64,000 nucleotides of DNA. Origin: Lachnospiraceae bacterium (GTDB taxonomy: Bacteria; Bacillota; Clostridia; Lachnospirales; Lachnospiraceae). The stretch is from positions 1,150,501 to 1,214,500 of the forward strand of contig AP025573.1 of NCBI GenBank assembly GCA_022845895.1, read 5' to 3'. Each line of letters begins with the position of its first letter. Position 1 is the first letter of the stretch. The notes beneath the pieces were generated by a model that searched no databases, was not told where the DNA came from, and saw only the letters and a program-made list of their open reading frames with translations. Made by a program: the position numbers and the translations under genes. Shown here one piece after another: positions 33,285 to 41,792 of this stretch.

Positions 33285-35033
33285 TTATGCAAGGCTGTCT
33301 GCCTTGATTTTCCAACCGATAGCTTTTTCTCTCATACCAACAAAATCCGCATAAATACCTGCTTGTTTGATAAGCTCGTCATGCGTACCTTGCTGAGAGA
33401 TTTTACCACGGTCGATAACGATGATTTGATCTGCATTTTTTACAGTTTTCAACCGATGAGCAATCATAATAATTGTTTTTCCCTGTGTCAGCGCCTCAAT
33501 CGCTCTCTGAAGCTCGGCTTCATTTTCGGGATCAACATTTGCTGTGGCCTCGTCAAGAATAATGATGGGCGCATCTTTCATAATCGCTCTTGCAATAGAA
33601 ATCCTCTGCTTTTCACCGCCGGAAATGGTTGCACCGCTTTCTCCGATTACCGTCTGGTAACCCTCCGGTAATGCTGAGATGAAGTCATGGCACCTTGCCG
33701 CCTTTGCTGCCTTTACGACATCTTCATGGGTGGCGTTAGGGCAGCCGAATTTGATATTGTTCTCAATCGTGTCAGGGAACAGATACACATTCTGGAATAC
33801 CATGCTGATATTTTTCATCAGGCTGTCCAGCTTATAATCTTTGACATCAATGCCGCCGATACGGACGCTGCCGCTGTCAACGTCCCAAAAGCGTGCGATT
33901 AAATTTACCAGTGTTGTTTTTCCAGAACCCGACGGACCGACAATCGCCGTTGTGGTTCCTTGTGGAATTGTGAGCGATACATGGTCGATTACTTTTTTAT
34001 CCCCATAGGAAAAACTCACATCCTGCATTTCAATGTCCAGCCGGTCTGGGGTCTGTTCTTTGCCGTCAATGTCAATCTGAGGACTCTGGTTGATTTCTTC
34101 CACACGGTCAATAGAAGCATCGATCATGGAAAGCATAAAGAACATTTCTCCCGCGCTTTCCAACTGGCTATATACCATGAACGCCGATACTAAGATTATC
34201 AGACAATATGTCAATTCCAGCGTGCCGTTTATGAAAAGAGCGATAGAGCAGAAAGCAGCAGCGGCACTGGCAATCCGAAGGACAACCTGCTCGGCAGCTA
34301 TATAGGGAATCCTCTGTCTTTCAATAAGCTGGTTTTTCCTTTGTGTTTCATCAATGGACTTTTCCAGCGCAGTATTTGACTGCTTTGCCATGTGGAACGC
34401 TCGCACAACGCTCATTCCCTGTATGTATTCCAGTACAGCGTCCATAAATTCTGTTTGTGCATCTAACCGTATGGGAGATAATCTTTTGGAGCAGCGCAGG
34501 AGCATTGTGTTAATTACCATGAACAAAATTACGCCAGTTAAAAAAATCAAACTGATCTTCCAGCTAAAATAGCTCATGGCAACAGAAAAGATACTTGCGT
34601 GGATTACGCCAACCAAAGTCCGTACGATAACAGCAAAGGACATGCTTTCAAGGTCGCTCATAGTCGCTGTTGAAACGGATGTGAGGTTGCCCAGACTATG
34701 GCTATTGAAATAACCCATCGGCATATATTTCATACGGTTGCCAATTTGAATCCTCTTATCCTCACACATTCGGTAGCTGCCTTCGCCTTCTTTTCCATGC
34801 GCCAGATACCAGAAAATAGCGGTGCCGATCACACTGACCAGCATAATACCGAAGGCTAAAAGCGCAGTCTGTGCGGTGATGTTATCATGGACTAATCCGT
34901 CCAGCACTACCAGAAGGGCAGCAAATTGCAGAGCCTCTAAAATGCACCGTATGATTTCATAAAAGAGTCCTAAATACCAGTTTCGGCTCTGGCGGCCCGC
35001 AAATTCAAAAAATTTTCTAAAAGAATGTATCAT
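33285..35033 (-). CDS. YbtPQ-like ABC transporter, subunit 2
   Basis: Half-transporter of 582 residues: six membrane helices, then an ABC domain with Walker A GPSGSGKTTLVNL, signature ISGGEKQR and Walker B IIILDEATANVDPE. It pairs with the next gene upstream, also 582 residues. The pair resembles YbtP/YbtQ and IrtAB-type transporters, which have exporter folds but import siderophores. ATG 35,033 is preceded by AAAGGAGGTG and overlaps the neighbour's stop (ATGA). Confidence 0.88.
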   Translation of the reverse strand: MIHSFRKFFEFAGRQSRNWYLGLFYEIIRCILEALQFAALLVVLDGLVHDNITAQTALLAFGIMLVSVIGTAIFWYLAHGKEGEGSYRMCEDKRIQIGNRMKYMPMGYFNSHSLGNLTSVSTATMSDLESMSFAVIVRTLVGVIHASIFSVAMSYFSWKISLIFLTGVILFMVINTMLLRCSKRLSPIRLDAQTEFMDAVLEYIQGMSVVRAFHMAKQSNTALEKSIDETQRKNQLIERQRIPYIAAEQVVLRIASAAAAFCSIALFINGTLELTYCLIILVSAFMVYSQLESAGEMFFMLSMIDASIDRVEEINQSPQIDIDGKEQTPDRLDIEMQDVSFSYGDKKVIDHVSLTIPQGTTTAIVGPSGSGKTTLVNLIARFWDVDSGSVRIGGIDVKDYKLDSLMKNISMVFQNVYLFPDTIENNIKFGCPNATHEDVVKAAKAARCHDFISALPEGYQTVIGESGATISGGEKQRISIARAIMKDAPIIILDEATANVDPENEAELQRAIEALTQGKTIIMIAHRLKTVKNADQIIVIDRGKISQQGTHDELIKQAGIYADFVGMREKAIGWKIKADSLA

Positions 35034-36778
35034 ACTGTTTTCACCTCCTTTGCACCCATATGGGCTGTCCACATCGTATGATAAAGACTGCACTCTTTTA
35101 GTAATTCCTCATGCGTTCCCTTCGCTTGGATTGTCCCATCCTTTACAACAACGATCTGGTCGGCATCCGTTATTGTGGACAGGCGGTGAGCAATTACAAT
35201 CAATGTTTTTCCCTTTGTCAATCGGCTGATGGCCTCCTGTATTACCGCTTCATTTTCTGGGTCAGTATAGGAAGTTGCTTCATCAAGAATCACAATCGGG
35301 GCGTTTTTCAGCATGGCTCTGGCAATCGCAATCCTCTGGCGTTCTCCACCAGACAAGTGCCCTCCGGCACCGCCAACCACGGTTTCATATCCATGCTCAA
35401 GATTCATAATAAACTCATGACAGCCGGAAGCCTTTGCAATCTGTTCCACTTCGGAATCGCTTGCCTCTGGCTTGCCCATACGGATATTGTTGCGCACCGT
35501 ATCGTTAAATAGATAATTGTCCTGCGATACATAGGAAATCAAATCATTCAGTTGGTCGTTAGAAATTTCTTTTACGCTCTTATCGCCAATCGTAATCAGC
35601 CCACCGGTCACATCCCAAAAGGACGCAATCAATTTTGCAATCGTTGATTTTCCGCTGCCGGATGGCCCTACAAAAGCTGTAATTTTTCCCTGCGGAATTG
35701 TCAGATCAATTCCTTTCAAGACCTCTTTTTCCTCGTATGCAAAATGAACATTTTCCAGAGCAATATCAAGGTTCTGTAAATCACATTTCCTCTCCGGCCG
35801 GACAAGCTCCGGCTGGTTTAATATACCGTCAATCTCACCCATTACAGTGCCTATTTTTGCAATATCATCAGTAAAGAACATTGCGGCTACAAGCGGGCCT
35901 GCAATTCCCAACGACAGGACAGTTACCGTAATAAAGGTTGCGGCTGACAGGGAACCACTCATGTAAAACAGACACCCGACGGGAAGTACGCTAATCAACG
36001 CCGCGGGCCATACACTCATCATAATCGCCGAATATTTTTGTGTATCTTTCATCCAGTCTAAAATCAGGTCTGCGTTTGCATGGACGGCATCTGTAAATTT
36101 CTGATAGGAATTATCTGCCTGATTAAACGCCTTAATGACTTCAATGCCGCCGATGTATTCTACCGTTGTTGCGCTCATGTGATTTCCAGCTTTTACAACT
36201 TCCCCATACTTCTTGGGATATTCCTTCATCATTCCCATGTAGCACATCATTCCAACAGGAATGGTAATCAGCGATACTAACGCCATTCGCCAGTCCAGAA
36301 CGAACAAATAAACGATGATTGCGATTGGTACGAGAAGATTTGAAGTCATTTCCGGGATTACATGAGCAAGGGGAACCTCTAGCTGTTCAATTCGTTCCAC
36401 CATGCCATTTTTTAGTTGCCCGGACGGAGTATTGAGAATATAGCCCATAGGCACTCTGGTAAGTTTTGAAGCAATTTTTCGCCTTGCCTCGGACAGCACT
36501 TCAAAGGTCGCTTCATGGGATGCCCTCGTGGAAATCCCCATCAATATTGCTTTTAGGACAAAGCAGCCGCCGGAAATCAGACACCACACCATGTAAAATG
36601 ATAAATCCCGATTCCCGGAGAGTAACTCAATCGTCATTCTGGCTGTTGCAAAATAGGGGACGATACCAAAGGCAACTCCCAACACAGCAAGAACAACAGA
36701 AACGATGTAGCCAGTCTTATGCGGCCTGGCAAACTCAATAAGTCTGCCAAATGGATTTCCGCCTTGCGACTGATCCAT
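35030..36778 (-). CDS. YbtPQ-like ABC transporter, subunit 1
   Basis: Half-transporter of 582 residues with six membrane helices and an ABC domain (Walker A GPSGSGKSTIAKL, signature LSGGERQR, Walker B IVILDEATSYTDPE). It is the partner of the following gene and they presumably form a heterodimer. AAAGGAGGG precedes ATG 36,778. A palindromic DtxR-like site overlaps the region just before the ribosome site, and a terminator hairpin lies further up, so this gene may have its own iron-regulated promoter. Confidence 0.88.
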   Translation of the reverse strand: MDQSQGGNPFGRLIEFARPHKTGYIVSVVLAVLGVAFGIVPYFATARMTIELLSGNRDLSFYMVWCLISGGCFVLKAILMGISTRASHEATFEVLSEARRKIASKLTRVPMGYILNTPSGQLKNGMVERIEQLEVPLAHVIPEMTSNLLVPIAIIVYLFVLDWRMALVSLITIPVGMMCYMGMMKEYPKKYGEVVKAGNHMSATTVEYIGGIEVIKAFNQADNSYQKFTDAVHANADLILDWMKDTQKYSAIMMSVWPAALISVLPVGCLFYMSGSLSAATFITVTVLSLGIAGPLVAAMFFTDDIAKIGTVMGEIDGILNQPELVRPERKCDLQNLDIALENVHFAYEEKEVLKGIDLTIPQGKITAFVGPSGSGKSTIAKLIASFWDVTGGLITIGDKSVKEISNDQLNDLISYVSQDNYLFNDTVRNNIRMGKPEASDSEVEQIAKASGCHEFIMNLEHGYETVVGGAGGHLSGGERQRIAIARAMLKNAPIVILDEATSYTDPENEAVIQEAISRLTKGKTLIVIAHRLSTITDADQIVVVKDGTIQAKGTHEELLKECSLYHTMWTAHMGAKEVKTV

Positions 36779-36793
36779 ATAAATCCCTCCTTT

Positions 36794-36811
36794 AGTTAGA
36801 CTTTGCTAACT
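36794..36811. promoter_or_regulatory. Candidate iron-repressor operator before the ABC transporter genes
   Basis: AGTTAG and CTAACT form a palindrome with a 6-nt centre, including TTAG and CTAA half-sites like those of DtxR boxes. A second perfect palindrome (CTTATTC/GAATAAG, 36,812-36,829) follows. Its place, immediately upstream of the ribosome site, suggests regulation by the DtxR-type protein of the same operon. Confidence 0.5.
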
Positions 36812-36831
36812 CTTATTCAAAAGAATAAGCC

Positions 36832-36872
36832 GATAATCTGTCATGTGATTTACACAAACAAATTATCGGCTC
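36832..36872 (-). terminator. Hairpin terminator after the KTR gene
   Basis: GCCGATAAT and ATTATCGGC form a perfect 9-bp stem with a loop of about 24 nt; on the minus strand it is followed by TTATTCTTTT. It lies between the KTR and ABC genes. Confidence 0.6.
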
Positions 36873-37075
36873 TGCGTCTTTGCGTCTGGCACTACTGATA
36901 ATCGTATTTTCATATTGTCAACATCTATCAAACATTCCTGTTTGCATTTCGGACAAAATATGGGAAAGTTCTTCAACGAAGTGTCTGCGCGTATCTTTGT
37001 CCGCGTTCTGCATTTACAAAAAGGACAGTGTATCCATCCGCTTTCGTCCACACAAAATTCTTCTGTTTTTTGCAT
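36863..37075 (-). CDS. Cysteine-rich KTR-type zinc protein
   Basis: Protein of 70 residues with two zinc-knuckle pairs (CPFCKCRTRTKIRADT and FCPKCKQECLID), matching the Cys_rich_KTR family common in Firmicutes conjugative elements. The role is unknown; nucleic acid binding is likely. I start at ATG 37,075, which has GGTG/AAAGGA upstream. It lies 19 bp after the tetR stop. Confidence 0.83.
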   Translation of the reverse strand: MQKTEEFCVDESGWIHCPFCKCRTRTKIRADTSLKNFPIFCPKCKQECLIDVDNMKIRLSVVPDAKTQSR

Positions 37076-37094
37076 TTCCTTTGCACCTTCTTTC

Positions 37095-37712
37095 CTATTT
37101 TCGGTAATATTCTTTCCAGCCATTCCCATAAAAAGTGCGCAGCTCATTGATATAATTTTTTGCTTCCTTCATCGGCATATCGTGAATGACTACTTCAAAT
37201 ATACCAGAATAAAAAGCACTGGAAACAACGTGTAAGAATCCATCTGTAACTCGTCCTTCCGCCAGGGCTTTACTTCCCACTTGAATCAAGAATTTCTTTG
37301 TACAGTCCGTATCCAGTTGTACCAGCCCTTCTAAAAATTCCTGATAGTAGTTTCCCGGCGCTCCGGTAATCAGCAGCTTAAATTCAGAAAAATACTCATA
37401 GATATATGCAATCACGGCTTCAAAACCACGATCTGAGTATTCCATAAATTTTTCGTTCTGCTCATGCCCCGTCAAAGAAGAAAAATCACTGAATGATTGC
37501 CGCAATAACTCTTTCAGACCTTTAGCCGCCGGTTCCACAAGAAAGCGGAACAATCCCTCTTTATCTGAATACCGCGTATATATTGTGCTGGTGCTGACAC
37601 CGGCATTTTGAGCAATCGTCCGTATCGAAGCATCCGTATAGCCTTTTTCTAAAAATTCTTCTTTCGCGCAGGCAAGAATTTTTTCGTCAAATCCTTCAAC
37701 CCTGCTTGCCAT
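37095..37712 (-). CDS. TetR-family regulator
   Basis: Protein of 205 residues with the TetR N-terminal HTH (KGYTDASIRTIAQNAGVSTS followed by TIYTRYSDKEGLF) and a helical ligand domain that is not assigned. It heads the cargo operon. A 15-bp inverted repeat that overlaps its promoter region (37,731-37,777) is the probable operator. The inducer may relate to the imported compound; this is inference. Confidence 0.9.
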   Translation of the reverse strand: MASRVEGFDEKILACAKEEFLEKGYTDASIRTIAQNAGVSTSTIYTRYSDKEGLFRFLVEPAAKGLKELLRQSFSDFSSLTGHEQNEKFMEYSDRGFEAVIAYIYEYFSEFKLLITGAPGNYYQEFLEGLVQLDTDCTKKFLIQVGSKALAEGRVTDGFLHVVSSAFYSGIFEVVIHDMPMKEAKNYINELRTFYGNGWKEYYRK

Positions 37713-37730
37713 CGCTCATCCACCTTTCTT

Positions 37731-37777
37731 ATTAAAACAGTGTTTCCAAAACATCGTATTCAAAACGCTGTTTTAAT
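37731..37777. promoter_or_regulatory. TetR operator (inverted repeat)
   Basis: ATTAAAACAGTGTTT (37,731-37,745) and AAACGCTGTTTTAAT (37,763-37,777) form a 15-bp inverted repeat with one mismatch and a 17-nt centre, directly before the tetR start. Confidence 0.7.
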
Positions 37778-37838
37778 TATACCAGAGAAAATGGGATTGT
37801 CAAGAGGGGCATATGGATTTCGTGTTTCAGCAAAAATA

Positions 37839-37880
37839 TTGACGCAACCAATGAAATTATAATCCATTTGGTTGCGTCAA
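37839..37880 (-). terminator. Hairpin terminator of the recombinase-TnpV transcript
   Basis: TTGACGCAACCAA and its exact complement form a 13-bp stem around a 16-nt loop; on the minus strand TATTTTTG follows. It lies between tnpV and the tetR promoter. Confidence 0.75.
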
Positions 37881-37900
37881 TGCTTTCATATTTTAGTTAT

Positions 37901-38257
37901 TCAATTTTCTAAAATCAGTTCGGAATAAAGGATTTCCTCCACCTGTGCTTTCAGCGTGTTCATCAGCCCCACCCAGCGCATAGGGTCACAGGCTTTCAGT
38001 TCCTCCGTGACACCTGCCGCCTCCATCATACGGGGCAGCATGGCGTCCATTCGTTCATGCGCCGCCCGGTCAATCTCCAACAGGTGTGGGTACAGCTTTT
38101 CGCTCAAAATCAAGCTGCTGTAAAGGCCGGGCCGGTGTTCCTTCAGGTAGCGTCGCCGCATACGGCCATACTTGCCGATGGGGGCCTCCGGCTGCTCGGA
38201 AAGTTTCAGGTCGGGGATGTAGTAATCCCCGCAGCGGGTGTAAGTCAATTCGTTCAT
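37901..38257 (-). CDS. tnpV: TnpV-like transposon protein
   Basis: Protein of 118 residues with YTRCGDYYIPDLKLSE, GRMRRRYLKEHRPGLYSSL and MRWVGLMNTLKAQVEEIL, matching TnpV of Tn4451-like elements (function unknown). A related copy lies at 54,597-54,983 in the second element. ATG 38,257 is preceded by AAAGGAGG. It follows the recombinase gene directly and is probably co-transcribed with it. Confidence 0.9.
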   Translation of the reverse strand: MNELTYTRCGDYYIPDLKLSEQPEAPIGKYGRMRRRYLKEHRPGLYSSLILSEKLYPHLLEIDRAAHERMDAMLPRMMEAAGVTEELKACDPMRWVGLMNTLKAQVEEILYSELILEN

Positions 38258-38283
38258 GTTTGTCCTCCTTTGCACTGTGATGG

Positions 38284-40164
38284 TTAAACTGCGGCGCTGG
38301 CCGGTAAGGTGGCCTTGCGCGGCTCCTGCCTGGGTAACTGGCTGATGGTGGTAAAAATGCCTTTCTCCATGTCCTCAGCCCGGATCGCGGCCTTTGCCGC
38401 CTCCACTTGGGCCTTGCGTTTGGCGGTGTAGCGTTCTTCCCATTCCTTCTGCTTGCCGTTTGCCTTACGGCGTAAGTAGTTCTGGTGAAGCCGGTCTTTG
38501 CGCTCCTCCTTCTTCCGCAGTTCTTCCTGTTCCTCCGGGGTCAGGGGAACCGGCTGCAAGGCGGGCGGGATATAGCGTCCTAAAAAATTGAAGTAAATTT
38601 CAATTTCCTGCGTGGTATCCTGACTGCCTTTTCGGGAGCGTTCATGGACAAGGATTTTCTCTACAAACTCGTTAAGCATGGTGTTTGTCAGCGTGTCAAA
38701 ATTCTCGTACTTATCAATCAGGGCTATAAATTTCTCCGCTGATTTCTGGCTTTGCTCGTAGCCGGTCACAGCCTTTTCCAGCTCCGCAATTTCAATCTCA
38801 AGTGCGTCCTGCTCTTTGGCATACTGTGCATCAAGCGCTCTATATCGTGCATCCGGCAGCTTGCCGAGGGCATTGTCCTCATAGATTTTGCAAATCAGTT
38901 TTTCCAGTTCTCCGGCTCTCTTTTGGGCAGCAGCCAGACGCCTGCGCTTTTTCGATATATCGGCACTCTGTTGAGCAACCTGCGTCTCCTGAACAGTGTG
39001 AATAAATTCCGTCCGGTCATTTCTCGAATATTCAGCGATAGCCCGGAGCGTGTCGGAAACCAATGTCAGAACAGCACTCTCATTGATACGGTGTTGTGTA
39101 GGGCATAGTGTCCCACACGGAACTTTGGTATAATTGGAACAGGTATATTGAGAAATCCGCCTGCCATTGTTGGTGCGGTGGACATACATCTTGCCGCCAC
39201 AATCGGCACAATAGAGCAAACCTGTGAGGGGAGCCGCTTCGCCCCAGCCGTTTGGATAACGCCGTACATTGCTGCGAATTTTCTGCGCCAAATCAAAGGT
39301 CTGCTGGTCGATAATGGCTTCATGGGTATTCTCAAAGATCGTCCATTCATCCTCAGAAACATAGTGGCTTTTCTTGTCCTTAAAGTGCTTGCGGGTCTTG
39401 AAATTGATGGTATGCCCTAAATACTCTCGTTTTTTCAAAATGTTCACGATGGTAGATGATCCCCATCCATAGGGGTCTTTGACCGGCTTTGAACGGTTCA
39501 CACCTTCGTTGAAGCGGGCAAGGTGTACGGCAGGAATTTCAATCCGGTCTGCGGATAGTTTGCAAGCAATCTGATAAGGCCCATATCCCTCCAGCGTGAG
39601 GGAGAAGATACGGCGTACCACTTCGGCAGCTTCCTCATCTACCAGCCAATGCTCCCGTTTTTCGTCCCATAAGTAGCCGTAAATCACAGTGCCGGTCAGG
39701 TGCTTGCCACTCATGCCTTTTGACTTAAACACAGATCGGATTTTCCGGCTGGTATCACGGGCGTAAAATTCATTCATGATGTTGCGGAAAGGGGTAAAAT
39801 CATCGTCGCCTTTCAGACTGTCCACACCGTCGTTGATGGCAATCAGACGAACGCCTCGCTGCCGCAAAATCTCCATGACCTGGCCGACTTTCAGATAGTC
39901 ACGCCCTAACCGGCTCATGTCCTTGATGACGATTGCCTCTACACGCCCTGCCTCCACTTCCTCCATCATCGCCAAAAATCCGGGGCGGTCAAACCGGGTG
40001 CCTGAGATACCATCATCGGTAAAGTGCATAGGGTTGGGCAGCCCATTCCGGCGGGCAAAATCCTCTAACATCTGCTTTTGGTTGGATATGGAATTGCTCT
40101 CACCCTGTAACTCATCGTCCCGGCTCAGGCGCTCGTACAGTGGGGTAATTTTTTCATTTCTCAT
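38284..40164 (-). CDS. tnpX: TnpX-like large serine recombinase
   Basis: Integrase/excisionase of 626 residues. The catalytic Ser14 lies in YERLSRDDE; the resolvase domain includes ISGTRFDRPGFLAMM and KDMSRLGRDYLKVG. A recombinase domain follows, then a zinc ribbon (YCADCGGKM then YTCSNY), a coiled coil, and a DUF4368-type C-terminus. It should catalyse insertion and excision at 2-bp GG cores, as seen at the element's ends. AGGAGGT precedes ATG 40,164. The region between it and the element's end holds a perfect inverted repeat. Confidence 0.95.
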   Translation of the reverse strand: MRNEKITPLYERLSRDDELQGESNSISNQKQMLEDFARRNGLPNPMHFTDDGISGTRFDRPGFLAMMEEVEAGRVEAIVIKDMSRLGRDYLKVGQVMEILRQRGVRLIAINDGVDSLKGDDDFTPFRNIMNEFYARDTSRKIRSVFKSKGMSGKHLTGTVIYGYLWDEKREHWLVDEEAAEVVRRIFSLTLEGYGPYQIACKLSADRIEIPAVHLARFNEGVNRSKPVKDPYGWGSSTIVNILKKREYLGHTINFKTRKHFKDKKSHYVSEDEWTIFENTHEAIIDQQTFDLAQKIRSNVRRYPNGWGEAAPLTGLLYCADCGGKMYVHRTNNGRRISQYTCSNYTKVPCGTLCPTQHRINESAVLTLVSDTLRAIAEYSRNDRTEFIHTVQETQVAQQSADISKKRRRLAAAQKRAGELEKLICKIYEDNALGKLPDARYRALDAQYAKEQDALEIEIAELEKAVTGYEQSQKSAEKFIALIDKYENFDTLTNTMLNEFVEKILVHERSRKGSQDTTQEIEIYFNFLGRYIPPALQPVPLTPEEQEELRKKEERKDRLHQNYLRRKANGKQKEWEERYTAKRKAQVEAAKAAIRAEDMEKGIFTTISQLPRQEPRKATLPASAAV

Positions 40165-40186
40165 GGCTGTACCTCCTGAAACAAAA

Positions 40187-40249
40187 ATGCTCTAAGTGAT
40201 TGCTTCACTAACCATGACAAAATCATGATTAAGAAGTCACTTAGAGCAT
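40187..40249. promoter_or_regulatory. Inverted-repeat site at the right end of the element
   Basis: ATGCTCTAAGTGA (40,187-40,199) and its exact complement (40,237-40,249) form a 13-bp inverted repeat with CATGA/TCATG inside it. It sits between the recombinase start and the 2-bp core at 40,256, so it may be a recombinase binding site, a promoter operator, or both. Confidence 0.6.
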
Positions 40250-40255
40250 ATATCA

Positions 40256-41274
40256 CCGGCAGCGAGCTTATATTTCTTATATTGACGCAGGGCAAAATGA
40301 TCCGGGTCTTTCTGTTCCAGCGCGTCAAAGAGAAGGTCAACGGCATTTTTGAACGACTCATCATCCTCACGGACTTCCATTGCGTTCAGCATTTCTACCA
40401 GTGTGGCAAAATTCTGTTCGTTTGCCGGAGCCTCATAATAGATATATCCGATCAGTGCCGTATAGAGCAGGGTTTCTGCCTTGACCCAGAAATCGTCTCC
40501 GGCTTTTCCTTCGCCTTTGGTATTGGCAATCAGAGTTGTGACGATCTTCAAAATATCTTTCTCGGAGTGGATGTAGGCAAAGGGGTTAAAGTGCATACTT
40601 TTCTGGAAATTGATCGTATTGAATACCCGTATTTTATAGGGCTCATAGATGATCTTTCCTTTTTCATTACGCACAGGCTTTCCGTCCTTGTCCAGCTTTG
40701 GTGTGCCTCGCTGCAACATCTTTCCGCATTCCACAAGGACTGTACCTTTCGGATCGGTGATGACGTAGGAACTGTGCATTTGCATCAGATTGGGCTTGAT
40801 GAAAAAGCGCGTTTTTCCCGAACCTGATCCTCCGACTACCAGTACATTTTTATTTCTTGCATTGGCCGGATTTTTGGGCCTTCCGTTTAACATCAGTCCT
40901 TCACTTTGGGTAAGAATGATATTGTTTTCCGGCTTTGGGTCCATAAACGGGGCAATATCGGCTTTATTTCCCCAACGGGCTGAACCGTATTCCACATTTT
41001 TGCGGTATTTCTTAGCGTCTTTCCCTCTAAGATAGACTGCCAGCCGCATAATGGCTGCACCGCATAAACCGATCAGCCAGTCCATTGCCGCCCCCGGCCA
41101 CATACTCTGAAACGCAAGGGCAAAGCCTTCGGACAGTCCTAACAGCTTTTGGGAAGCGTCCGCTCCGGGAGCCAGACGCACCGCCTCGCCCAGCTTGGCA
41201 AATACCAGAAGGAACAGAACATAAGGCAGATGGAGAATGACCTGTTTTTTCAATGTTTCTGCATCGATCTTCAT
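40256..41274 (-). pseudogene. virD4: Coupling protein VirD4/TraG, N-terminal half (split by element)
   Basis: The N-terminal half has two membrane helices (about residues 12-28 and 62-80) and the Walker A motif GGSGSGKT at residues 148-155. It reads normally to YKLAAG and then runs into element sequence, adding DICSK and a stop at 40,237. The Walker B half is at 21,687-22,514. As it stands this 345-residue fragment cannot hydrolyse ATP. The gene would be repaired by excision of the element. Confidence 0.95.
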
Positions 41275-41741
41275 CGTTCCGGTCCTCCGTGTTCTTTGTT
41301 CTTTACACGGTCACGGCCAAGCGACTGCGCCAGTTCTTTGAACTTATGAAGCTGTGTAAGCAGCGACGGTCTGGTGCTGCGTGTAAGGTCTTTTTTCGTA
41401 TATTCCTTAAAAGCTGCCGTCAGTGCATCCGCCTGGTTTGCCTTGAAATATACCGTCCATTTTGGGGGATCAGTCCCAAGTTCCTTTTCTATATGGTAGC
41501 GTACCTGATGTTTCCTGGCATACCGTTCAAAAGAGCGGATTCGCCCTGAAACTTCAATGGTATTGGCTCCGGGGTCTTTATAAGTCAGCCGCTTCATGCT
41601 GTTGCGCCCGACTTTTGGCATTGTGCGTTCCTGTTCCATCTTTTGGAGTACCGCAGCAATAGCCGCACGCAGTACCCGCCCTGACAGTTTTGCTGCCTGT
41701 ATAGAAACAGAAACCGTTCGTTGTTCGAGATCTTCCTGCAA
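41271..41741 (-). CDS. pcfB: PcfB-like (DUF3801) conjugation accessory protein
   Basis: Protein of about 156 residues of the PcfB/DUF3801 family (TVSVSIQAAKLSGRVLRAAI; KPPKWTVYF-like core), an accessory factor that links the relaxase to the coupling protein. AGGAGG directly touches an ATG at 41,747, so the TTG at 41,741 (6 nt spacing) is the likelier start. Its tail RPSLLTQLHKFKE places a PSL motif with serine 31 residues from the end, like five other ICE proteins here. Its stop overlaps the virD4 start. Confidence 0.87.
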   Translation of the reverse strand: MQEDLEQRTVSVSIQAAKLSGRVLRAAIAAVLQKMEQERTMPKVGRNSMKRLTYKDPGANTIEVSGRIRSFERYARKHQVRYHIEKELGTDPPKWTVYFKANQADALTAAFKEYTKKDLTRSTRPSLLTQLHKFKELAQSLGRDRVKNKEHGGPER

Positions 41742-41792
41742 GAGCATCCTCCTTTCTGATAAAATCGGTATTTATAATATGGAAATAACTTT

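Larger units (their letters stand above)
22515..40257 (-). mobile_element. Tn4451-like integrative mobilisable element inserted in virD4
   Basis: The segment is bounded by CC on the plus strand at 22,513-22,514 and again at 40,256-40,257 (GG on the coding strand), the 2-bp shared core expected of a large serine recombinase. It contains TnpX-, TnpV- and TnpW-like genes, a MobA/MobL relaxase with oriT, replication genes, a toxin-antitoxin pair and an iron-uptake cargo. Length is about 17.7 kb. Removing it restores the virD4 reading frame. It looks intact and able to excise. Confidence 0.93.

Noticed and set aside
40237..40255. The last five codons (DICSK) of the VirD4 N-terminal frame as a natural C-terminus
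   Set aside because: They are encoded by the inserted element; the natural continuation lies at 22,514.
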